From the NCBI GenBank assembly GCA_964411505.1, contig CAYPLH010000069.1, forward strand, positions 1 through 18,819: a DNA stretch of 18,819 nucleotides, in the 5' to 3' direction. The DNA comes from CAYPLH01 sp964411505 (GTDB lineage Bacteria; Bacillota; Clostridia; CAYPLH01; DUMO01). The number at the start of each line of letters is the position of its first letter. Within the stretch, counting starts at the first letter, position 1. The notes beneath the pieces were generated by a model. The model worked only from the letters and a program-made list of their open reading frames with translations, ran no database searches and had not been told where the DNA came from. Position numbers and translations under genes: made by a program. Positions 13,284 through 18,819 of this stretch are shown in pieces.

Positions 13284-13916
13284 GTGAAACAGTACAGGTG
13301 CAAATATATTAATGAAGAAATAACTATTGACGGTAATTTTTCTAAGCCTGTTTGGCAAAATGCGGATGAAATACAGCTTGTGAATAATGCAGATGGCAAG
13401 GAGCCTAGGCAACAAACCACAGCAAAAATGTTATGGAATGATAATTTTTTGTATGCTGCTTTTAGGTGTATTGATGATGAGATTATTGCGACCATGACCG
13501 GGTACAATGACCCTATTTATAATGAAGAAGTTGTAGAAATTTTTATAGATGATGATTGTGACAAAAAAACATATATAGAGATCGAAGTAAGTCCACTAAA
13601 TACCCTTTTGCATTATGCTGTTCATAATAATCTTAATGGAGAAATAATAACCTTTGCAAGAGTTGAAAAGATACTCAAAACAGCAGTTGTACATAATAAG
13701 GATAGAGGGTTTTGGGATGTGGAGATTGCAATTCCGTTTAGCGAAATAATATTGGACTCGGTAGACGGTCCGAAGAAAGATTCACAATGGAGAGTAAACC
13801 TTTATAGGATTGATAGAAGGCAGAATGGAGAAAGGGAGCTGAGTGCATGGAGTCCAACATTAGGTAAAACCTTCCATATGCCCGACAAATTTGGAGAATT
13901 GATTTTCGTACGCTAA
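13284..13916 (+). CDS. CBM9-like carbohydrate-binding protein, cytoplasmic
   Basis: 210 residues starting at GTG 13284 with AGGAGAGG 5 bases upstream. The whole protein is one domain of the carbohydrate-binding family 9-like (CBM9/DOMON-like) fold: 'YINEEITIDGNFSKPVWQNADEI' (the typical start 'i-tIDG-l-e-xWxxA'), 'KMLWNDNFLYAAFRCID', 'EEVVEIFIDDD' (81-91), 'GFWDVEIAIPFSEI' and a C-terminal 'GELIFVR'. In secreted xylanases CBM9 binds sugar reducing ends; free-standing, signal-less homologues like this one are common near glycosidases but have no settled role. It has its own promoters, so it may be expressed independently of the upstream operon. It could be a soluble oligosaccharide-binding or sensing protein; this is inference. 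Confidence 0.85.
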   Translation: MKQYRCKYINEEITIDGNFSKPVWQNADEIQLVNNADGKEPRQQTTAKMLWNDNFLYAAFRCIDDEIIATMTGYNDPIYNEEVVEIFIDDDCDKKTYIEIEVSPLNTLLHYAVHNNLNGEIITFARVEKILKTAVVHNKDRGFWDVEIAIPFSEIILDSVDGPKKDSQWRVNLYRIDRRQNGERELSAWSPTLGKTFHMPDKFGELIFVR

Positions 13917-14039
13917 TAAAATTTAGATGTAATATCATACTTTATTTAATATGCCTTTTGAAATATACCTGAAACATTGTGCCTTTCAAAGGTCGTATTG
14001 CGAGGAACTTAGTCATTATATATAGAAAGGATGAGGTAG

Positions 14040-14762
14040 ATGATAGAACTATTTAATGTCAGCAAAACTTTTGGTGGTACCGTGAAGGCTGTTGATAATA
14101 TTAGCCTTACTATTAATGATGGAGAGATTTTTGGTTTTTTGGGACCTAATGGGGCAGGAAAAACTACAACTATTAAAATGATAGCTGGTATTTTAAACGC
14201 AGACAGCGGTGATATAAAAATCAATGGGTTTGATATAAGAGATAATGCAATCGAGGCAAAACGCCAATTTGGTTTTGTTCCCGATGACCCGAACGTTTTT
14301 CTTAGGTTGAAAGGTTTTGAGTATATCAATTTTATGGCGGACATCTATGAGGTTCCGGAGCAGGACAGAAAGAGTAGAATTGAGGATTTGAGTGAAAGAT
14401 TTAACATGGTCGAAGCGTTAGGTGATCAGCTGCAAAGCTATTCTCATGGCATGAGGCAAAAGATTGTACTTATTGGTGCACTTATACACAATCCTGATGT
14501 TTGGATACTTGATGAACCGATGACTGGACTTGATCCTAAGTCTTCCTTTATACTGAAAGAAATGATGAGAGAGCATGTAGACAAGGGGAAGACACTGTTT
14601 TTCTCCACTCATGTGCTTGAGGTTGCTGAAAAAATCTGTGATCGTGTAGCTATAATAAGCAAGGGTAAGATTCTTTTTTGTGGTAAGATTGGTGAAATGA
14701 AAGAGCAGTTTAAGAGCGATGAATCCCTTGAAAAGATGTTTTTGGAGTTGACCGAAAATTAA
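14040..14762 (+). CDS. ABC transporter ATP-binding protein (exporter type)
   Basis: 240-residue nucleotide-binding subunit of a CcmA/EcsA-like ABC exporter. The ATG follows an AAAGGATGAGGT region. Motifs: Walker A GPNGAGKT (35-42), a Q-loop region FVPDDPNVF in which the usual Gln is Asp, signature SYSHGMRQK (133-141), Walker B VWILDEP with Asp158/Glu159, D-loop GLDP and switch His191. The Asp at the Q-loop is seen in some exporter ATPases of this branch, so it is not evidence of inactivity. Its partner is the membrane protein encoded from 14834. It lies 120 bases after the CBM9-like gene with no obvious promoter of its own. The substrate is unknown; it is unlikely to be the missing importer ATPase, because that class (MsmX) is larger with a C-terminal regulatory domain. 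Confidence 0.93.
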   Translation: MIELFNVSKTFGGTVKAVDNISLTINDGEIFGFLGPNGAGKTTTIKMIAGILNADSGDIKINGFDIRDNAIEAKRQFGFVPDDPNVFLRLKGFEYINFMADIYEVPEQDRKSRIEDLSERFNMVEALGDQLQSYSHGMRQKIVLIGALIHNPDVWILDEPMTGLDPKSSFILKEMMREHVDKGKTLFFSTHVLEVAEKICDRVAIISKGKILFCGKIGEMKEQFKSDESLEKMFLELTEN

Positions 14763-14780
14763 AAAAAGAAAGGTGGCGTA

Positions 14781-14837
14781 ATGCGATTCTCCTCCCATGA
14801 CTTAAGTCACGGAGCTTTTGAAGCGCTAATACTATGA
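14781..14837 (+). CDS. 18-codon leader ORF overlapping the permease start (ATGA)
   Basis: ATG at 14781, preceded by AAAGGTGG with 4-5 base spacing, encodes MRFSSHDLSHGAFEALIL and ends in a TGA that overlaps the permease ATG in the tetranucleotide ATGA (14834-14837). The permease itself has no close ribosome binding site, and an in-frame TGA at 14819 rules out an upstream start. The best reading is termination-reinitiation coupling through this short leader. Chance is possible, but the overlap, the ribosome binding site and the lack of another start fit together. Confidence 0.5.
   Translation: MRFSSHDLSHGAFEALIL
14792..14814 (+). promoter_or_regulatory. Hairpin in the leader ORF
   Basis: A perfect 12-bp palindrome TGACTTAAGTCA (14798-14809) is extended by CTCC (14792-14795) pairing with GGAG (14811-14814) across small bulges. 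The GGAG is the only purine-rich element before the permease, 19 bases from its ATG, and CTCCTCC upstream resembles an anti-Shine-Dalgarno sequence. A ribosome reading the leader would open the structure. Confidence 0.4.
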
Positions 14838-16501
14838 ATAATAAGATAATGGTTCTGGCACGTGTGTTTTTAAAAAGTGGAACTGGTCTTGGGTTTAGAG
14901 CCGGTAAGAAAAAGATTAACCCACAGTTGCTACTGATGATTTTTATAGGCGTTAGTTTTTTACCTATGGCCATCGGTTTAGCTTATTTGGTTTCCGGTAT
15001 GGTTGATGCGTTGGCTCAAATTGGTCAGGAAGGCATAATTCTAAGTCTTGGCATAGGGATTACAGCTTTTACAATCTTTTTCTTTGGTATATTTTACATA
15101 ATGAATACATTTTATTTTTCGAGTGATGTGGAATATCTATTACCGCTTCCTCTAAAACCTTCACAAATTATAGGAGCAAAGTTTCTAGTTGTTGTGATTT
15201 TTGAATATTTGACGGAATTGCTAATTATGGGTCCTATAATAGTAGCTTATGGAGCAAAAAGCAATGAAGGAGTTTTATTCTATCTATATTCAATTATTAT
15301 ATTTTTGCTTTTACCTGTTGTTCCTCTTATAGTAAGTTCAATTATAGTTATGATTGTGATGAGATTCACGTCCATTGGTCAAAACAGAGACAGATTAAAG
15401 CTTGTTGGTGGGATAATAGCTATGTTTCTTGCAATTGGAGGCAATATTGCATTGCAAAGGTTTTTTTCGAGTTCTCTTAAAGAAGAAAATGTTATTAGAA
15501 TGCTGACTGAAGGTAAGAATTCTCTTATAGGTATCACATCAAATATTTTTCCAGGCACATATTTTGCAGCCAAGGGGCTAATAAATAGCACAAGTTTGGA
15601 AGGTATAACAAATATTCTTGTTTTTGCGGCTATTTGTATTCTTGGATACCTGATTTTCTTACGTCTTGGAAATCTTCTATATTTTAAAGGTGTAATTGGT
15701 ATTTCAGAGATAAGAGCAAAAAGAAAAAAGATTACCGGAAAAGATCTGGATAAGGCTATTGAAAGTAATTCGTCAGTAAAATCCTATATTATTAAGGAAA
15801 TTAAGATTTTGATAAGAACACCCATTTATTTTATGAATTGTGTGCTTATTAATTTTCTATGGCCTGTATTCCTAATACTTCCGTTTCTTGCACAGTCGCA
15901 AGATATGAGTCAGTTAGAAAGTCTTTTTGAATTAGCTCGAAACGGAAATGAATCAATTGTGTTTGCAGTAGCTTTTGGATTTTGCATTTTTATTGCAGCA
16001 AGCAACGGAATTGCTGCTTCTTCAATTTCAAGAGAAGGTCAGAATATTTTTGTAGCAAAATACCTGCCTATAAGCTATATGTCACAGATTACTGCTAAAG
16101 CGCTAACAGGAGTAATAGTCAGCATGAGTGGGATTGTTATCATGATACCATTATTAGTGGTTATCCTAAAAATATCTTTAGTTATTGCAATATTTGTGGT
16201 GATAGCTGGAACTGTTGGAATACTTTTTGTTTCCTATGCAGGTGTTATGATAGATCTCATTAATCCAAAACTTATATGGGATAGTGAGCAAAAAGCTGTT
16301 AAGCAGAATATAAATGTGCTGCTGAGTATGATTGCAGGTGTTGTAGTCGCAGTAGCATTCTTCTTTGGAATAAGGGCATCAAAGCTATCACTTGTCCCTG
16401 CTTTCCTTATGACTACAGGTATATCCGGACTTCTTTGTGTAGGAATTTACAAATTATTAGAAGTAAAAGGAGTTAAATTGTTTGAAAATATGAATGCTTA
16501 G
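14834..16501 (+). CDS. ABC transporter permease subunit (PF16949-like)
   Basis: 555-residue polytopic membrane protein, partner of the ATPase encoded just upstream. It shows about 12 hydrophobic segments, for example LLLMIFIGVSFLPMAIGLAY, GIGITAFTIFFFGIFYIMNTFYF, FLLLPVVPLIVSSIIVMIVM and, near the end, VLLSMIAGVVVAVAFFFGIR. The motif FSSDVEYLLPLPLKPSQIIGAKF in the first third is characteristic of the putative permease family ABC_tran_2 (PF16949). A basic cytoplasmic loop (RAKRKKITGKDLDKA) divides two halves. The start at 14834 is forced by a TGA at 14819 and is probably translated by coupling to the leader ORF. Substrate unknown; members are often called multidrug, bacteriocin or 'putative' exporters without experimental support. 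Confidence 0.88.
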   Translation: MNNKIMVLARVFLKSGTGLGFRAGKKKINPQLLLMIFIGVSFLPMAIGLAYLVSGMVDALAQIGQEGIILSLGIGITAFTIFFFGIFYIMNTFYFSSDVEYLLPLPLKPSQIIGAKFLVVVIFEYLTELLIMGPIIVAYGAKSNEGVLFYLYSIIIFLLLPVVPLIVSSIIVMIVMRFTSIGQNRDRLKLVGGIIAMFLAIGGNIALQRFFSSSLKEENVIRMLTEGKNSLIGITSNIFPGTYFAAKGLINSTSLEGITNILVFAAICILGYLIFLRLGNLLYFKGVIGISEIRAKRKKITGKDLDKAIESNSSVKSYIIKEIKILIRTPIYFMNCVLINFLWPVFLILPFLAQSQDMSQLESLFELARNGNESIVFAVAFGFCIFIAASNGIAASSISREGQNIFVAKYLPISYMSQITAKALTGVIVSMSGIVIMIPLLVVILKISLVIAIFVVIAGTVGILFVSYAGVMIDLINPKLIWDSEQKAVKQNINVLLSMIAGVVVAVAFFFGIRASKLSLVPAFLMTTGISGLLCVGIYKLLEVKGVKLFENMNA

Positions 16502-16541
16502 CAATGCTCTTGCTGCAGCATATGTTGACGGAAGAGGTTAA

Positions 16542-16640
16542 ATGAAACGTAACAATTCTATACAATATGTCTTTTTAAATCCACTAGAAGTTTTGTGTAT
16601 TTTAAAGGCCATATTACACGAAAGAAGATATTCCATATAG
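16542..16640 (+). CDS. Possible 32-residue small protein
   Basis: ATG at 16542 preceded by GGAAGAGG with 4-base spacing; encodes MKRNNSIQYVFLNPLEVLCI and 12 more residues, ending ERRYSI before TAG. It begins 40 bases after the permease stop. A basic start and hydrophobic middle could suit a small membrane-associated peptide, but there is no homology I recognise and chance is likely in AT-rich DNA. Confidence 0.2.
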   Translation: MKRNNSIQYVFLNPLEVLCILKAILHERRYSI

Positions 16641-16689
16641 TTTAACTTGTTTTTTGGGGAATAATCATATAAGAAAAAGCTATTTGTAC

Positions 16690-16717
16690 TTTATATAAAT
16701 AAAAAGTAGTGTATAAT
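16690..16717 (+). promoter_or_regulatory. Probable promoter for lemA and the TPM-protein gene
   Basis: TTTATA (16690-16695), 16-bp spacer, TATAAT (16712-16717). The -10 is perfect, the -35 matches four of six. The leader to the lemA start at 16874 would be about 150 bases. Confidence 0.5.
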
Positions 16718-16873
16718 AATTCAATGTACTGTTTTAAGCTGGAATATTAAAGGGTAAGAATAAAGTGAGAACTTTTCAAATACAGATAATATTGAAGTTT
16801 TCATATGTGTTTTAGAATTGATTTTTAACTTAAAGTAATGTTTTAAAGGTAATAAGAAAGGGGATTTAAAAAT

Positions 16874-17443
16874 ATGAAAAAGGGAACTATTGCATTAATT
16901 GTTATCGGTGTAGTTGTGCTAATTTTGATTTTCTCAGTAATTGGCTCATATAATGGTTTGGTGAGCAAGCAGGAAAGTGTACAGCAGACAATGTCACAAA
17001 TTGACAACCAGCTGCAAAGAAGAAATGACCTTATTCCAAATCTTGTTGAAACTGTCAAAGGTTATGCAGCGCATGAAAGCGAAATCTATACAGCAATTGC
17101 GGATGCCAGATCAAAGCTTATTGGTGCGGGAACCATTGGGGAAAAAGCGGAAGCCAGTGACGAATTGTCAGGTGCTTTGTCAAGATTGCTTGTGGTGGTT
17201 GAAAATTACCCTCAATTAAAAGCAGATACGGTTTTTATTCAACTATCGGACAATTTAGAGAATACAGAAAACAGAATTGCAGTTGCGCGAGGCGACTACA
17301 ATAACAAAGCAAGAGAATATAATACAGCTATAAGAAGATTTCCTACAGTAATATTTGCTCGTATGCTAGGATTTGAGGGTGTAGAATATTTTGAAGCAGA
17401 CGAAGGGGCAAGACAAGCACCGAAGGTTGATTTTTCAAAATAG
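16874..17443 (+). CDS. lemA: LemA family protein
   Basis: 189-residue membrane-anchored protein of the LemA family. The ATG has AAAGGGG 9 bases upstream. A single N-terminal membrane helix (about 6-24, IALIVIGVVVLILIFSVIG) is followed by 'SYNGLVSKQESVQQTMSQIDNQLQRRNDLIPNLVETVKGYAAHE', the hallmark of the family ('R-x-D-L-I-P-N-L-V-x-x-V-k-g-y'). The helical bundle continues through 'YPQLKADTVFIQLSDNLENTENRIAVARGDYN' and ends with 'FPTVIFARMLGFEGVEYFEADE'. Length is normal. The molecular function of LemA is not established; the gene is very often next to a TPM-domain gene, as here (107-base gap), and the two are presumed to act together at the membrane. Confidence 0.96.
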   Translation: MKKGTIALIVIGVVVLILIFSVIGSYNGLVSKQESVQQTMSQIDNQLQRRNDLIPNLVETVKGYAAHESEIYTAIADARSKLIGAGTIGEKAEASDELSGALSRLLVVVENYPQLKADTVFIQLSDNLENTENRIAVARGDYNNKAREYNTAIRRFPTVIFARMLGFEGVEYFEADEGARQAPKVDFSK

Positions 17444-17550
17444 AGTTTTAAGTAAAACTTATATTTTAAAATAGAAATTGAATTGGGGCAAGTATGTCCT
17501 AAACCTCTATTCTAAACTGTAATTTTAAATATGGTAGGAGTGTGAAGTGA

Positions 17551-18309
17551 TTGAAGAGAACACTGTGTATAGTTGCAGTTCTTATATGTGCATTAATGTT
17601 TGCAGCTCCGGTACGCGCATTTGATATACCTAACCCTACTAATGCTTTTTATATAAACGATTTTGCTGGGGTGGTGGATAGCAGTACTGAGCAGGAAATA
17701 TTAAACAGGGCAGTTCTTCTTCAACAAAAAACTGGAGCACAAGTAGTTGTTGTAACCATTAATACTTTAGATAATGAGCCATTAGAGCAGGCAGCATTAG
17801 GAATCCTTCGTGGTTGGGGGATTGGTGACAAGGAAAAAAATAATGGTGTTCTGATTCTGCTTGTAGTAAATGATCGACGATCGCGTATAGAAGTAGGATA
17901 TGGTCTTGAAGGAGCATTGCCTGATGGAAAAACAGGCAGAATACAGGACGAGTATATGGTGCCGTATTTTGCTGAAGGAAACTACTCCCTTGGTCTAAAA
18001 CTTGGATTTTCTGCAATTGTCAATGAAGTATATAAAGAGTACAATATTGATGAAGAAATAACACAAATTATTCCTCCTCAACCAGAGCAAAGCAATGACC
18101 CTTTAAGGATACTTGGTGGCATAATAGTAATCATTCTGCTCCTTATAGACTGGATATTCTTAAGAGGTAGTATAACTCGCTTCCTTTTTTATGTGCTTTT
18201 AAGTAGTCGTGGTGGAGGACGTGGAGGTCGCGGCGGCTTTGGCGGCGGCGGTGGCTACAGGGGTGGAGGCGGAAGCGGTGGTGGTGGCGGAAGCTCTCGC
18301 AGGTGGTAA
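17551..18309 (+). CDS. TPM-domain (YgcG-like) membrane protein with Gly-rich tail
   Basis: 252 residues from a TTG at 17551, with AGGAG 10 bases upstream. Residues 1-23 are a signal peptide (KRT, hydrophobic core, PVRA then FD as the likely cleavage point). The TPM domain (about 33-165) begins YINDFAGVVDSSTEQEI and contains TGAQVVVVTI, GIGDKEKNNGVLILLVVNDRRSRIEVGYGLEGALPDG and YFAEGNYSLGL, which define the family. A membrane helix at about 187-205 (ILGGIIVIILLLIDWIFL) is followed by a short hydrophobic stretch and a Gly/Arg-rich tail (219-252) ending SSRRW. The Gly-rich end after the helix is usual in YgcG-like proteins, though here it is unusually rich in RGG triplets. TPM proteins are linked to membrane protein quality control and photosystem repair in plants; the bacterial role is unclear. 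Confidence 0.93.
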   Translation: MKRTLCIVAVLICALMFAAPVRAFDIPNPTNAFYINDFAGVVDSSTEQEILNRAVLLQQKTGAQVVVVTINTLDNEPLEQAALGILRGWGIGDKEKNNGVLILLVVNDRRSRIEVGYGLEGALPDGKTGRIQDEYMVPYFAEGNYSLGLKLGFSAIVNEVYKEYNIDEEITQIIPPQPEQSNDPLRILGGIIVIILLLIDWIFLRGSITRFLFYVLLSSRGGGRGGRGGFGGGGGYRGGGGSGGGGGSSRRW

Positions 18310-18322
18310 ATGAAACAATAAA

Positions 18323-18346
18323 AAAGGAGAGCATATGCTCTCCTTT
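18323..18346. terminator. Bidirectional terminator between convergent genes
   Basis: A perfect 24-bp palindrome: AAAGGAGAGCAT followed at once by its complement ATGCTCTCCTTT. A-runs before and T-runs after allow termination in both directions. It sits 13 bases after the TPM-protein stop and 3 bases beyond the stop of the zinc-ribbon gene on the other strand. Confidence 0.88.
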
Positions 18347-18349
18347 AAA

Positions 18350-18544
18350 TTACCATCTGTTTCCGCCGCCAAAACCTCTGCCGCCTCTGTCATTGGGTCT
18401 TCTTTGCTGTTTCTTAGCTCTTCTGCAATCAGGACATCTTTGTGGCTCGTTCTCAAATCCCTTTTCTTTGTAAAATTCTTGTTCACCTTCAGTGAATACG
18501 AATTCTGCATTACAATCTTTGCAAACTAATGTTTTATCAGCCAT
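18350..18544 (-). CDS. Small zinc-ribbon protein with Arg/Gly tail
   Basis: 64-residue protein of the 'probable zinc-ribbon domain' (zf-trcl) family, read on the minus strand with a perfect AAGGAGG about 8 bases before its ATG. Two CxxC knuckles (Cys8/Cys11 in CKDC and Cys37/Cys40 in CPDC) bind one zinc; between them is the family sequence 'AEFVFTEGEQEFYKEKGFENEPQRC'. A basic linker RRAKKQQRRP leads to a short RGG-like tail (residues 52-64, ending GGGNRW). It is probably cytoplasmic and may bind nucleic acid, judging from the zinc ribbon and RGG tail; no function is established for this family. It is convergent with the TPM gene and not part of its operon. Confidence 0.92.
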   Translation of the reverse strand: MADKTLVCKDCNAEFVFTEGEQEFYKEKGFENEPQRCPDCRRAKKQQRRPNDRGGRGFGGGNRW

Positions 18545-18819
18545 CTATATACCTCCTTAATTTTAGTGGATTAAAGTGATTCTTGCCCTTCGCTCCTAAC
18601 ACAAAATTCAAGAGGATATAGTACAAAACCTTTTAATCCTAACATAATATAGACTAGCGAAATAACATTATCACAAATGCTTATAAAAAGCAATAGTGCA
18701 AAAAAATATTGTTTAGCAGTCCTGTAGACCAGAGTTTAGGCTTGTTTACAGCAGGAAATATTATGTTACTATTCACGGTCTAATTTAACTTGCCAATGAC
18801 ATGGGAGGTTACTACTTAA
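18545..18819. other. Upstream region of the zinc-ribbon gene; no other gene seen
   Basis: 275 AT-rich bases to the window edge. It must hold the minus-strand promoter of the zinc-ribbon gene, but no well-spaced pair of boxes stands out (a TATATT near 18649 on the minus strand is one candidate -10). On the plus strand, GGGAGG near 18802-18807 could be a ribosome binding site for a gene beginning beyond the window; this is speculative. No tRNA or clear repeat was found. Confidence 0.4.

Larger units (their letters stand above)
16502..16873. other. Intergenic region upstream of lemA
   Basis: About 370 AT-rich bases between the exporter permease and lemA. It holds a possible 32-codon ORF (16542-16640) and a promoter (16690-16717), both listed. 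I see no clear T-tailed terminator after the permease; the only small stem is ATGCT/AGCAT (16503-16520). Bases 16720-16860 hold nothing recognisable apart from the lemA ribosome binding site. Confidence 0.5.

Noticed and set aside
14040..14762. Exporter ATPase as the missing energy subunit of the sugar importer
   Set aside because: It is followed by its own dedicated permease, is only 240 residues and lacks the C-terminal regulatory domain of MsmX/MalK-type ATPases.
18545..18819. tRNA or small RNA gene at the right edge
   Set aside because: No cloverleaf, CCA end or conserved T-loop sequence could be found on either strand.

Overview
The window looks like chromosome of an AT-rich, low-GC Gram-positive anaerobe, most likely a plant-polysaccharide-degrading member of the Clostridia. 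The grounds are strong GGAGG-type ribosome binding sites, frequent TTG/GTG starts, a YesM/YesN-type two-component system, LplB/YtcP-type sugar permeases and a lipoprotein solute-binding protein. The genus cannot be fixed from the sequence alone.

Layout. (1) 1-626: the 3' end of a gene resembling the Rpn/PD-(D/E)XK nuclease family, with a tandemly repeated Gly-Ile-Glu-x tail, then a regulatory or repeat-bearing stretch. (2) 627-8354: a carbohydrate sensing and uptake module with a YesM-like histidine kinase, a YesN-like AraC-type response regulator, two permeases and a solute-binding lipoprotein, closed by a perfect 15-bp-stem terminator at 8389-8423. No ATPase is encoded here, so the transporter probably borrows a shared MsmX-type ATPase. 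(3) 8424-8862: a gene-poor stretch with a dispersed repeat (its second copy lies at 491-569), an inverted repeat, a promoter and a probable remnant of a glycoside hydrolase N-terminus. (4) 8863-12955: a cytoplasmic catabolic operon with a neutral-ceramidase-like metallohydrolase, a GH2 glycosidase related to beta-glucuronidases and an alpha/beta-hydrolase of the acetyl-esterase type. (5) 13284-13916: a small CBM9-like protein behind two good sigma-A-type promoters. (6) 14040-16501: a two-gene ABC exporter whose permease is preceded by an overlapping 18-codon leader ORF. (7) 16874-18544: LemA, a TPM-domain (YgcG-like) protein with a Gly-rich tail and, convergent to it, a small zinc-ribbon protein with a similar tail.

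Working model (inference). The kinase/regulator pair senses an extracellular oligosaccharide or its transport and activates the permease/binding-protein operon. The imported oligosaccharide, probably acetylated and carrying a glycuronosyl or related sugar, is then processed inside the cell by the esterase, the GH2 enzyme and the ceramidase-like hydrolase, none of which has a signal peptide. Regions 6 and 7 are probably unrelated membrane or housekeeping functions.

Most worth a second look: the ceramidase-like protein, which keeps the apparent metal site but lacks the ceramidase Ser motif and sits inside a sugar operon; the related repeats bracketing the sensing/uptake module; the glycoside-hydrolase remnant between module and operon; and the ATGA-coupled leader peptide with a hairpin ahead of the exporter permease.
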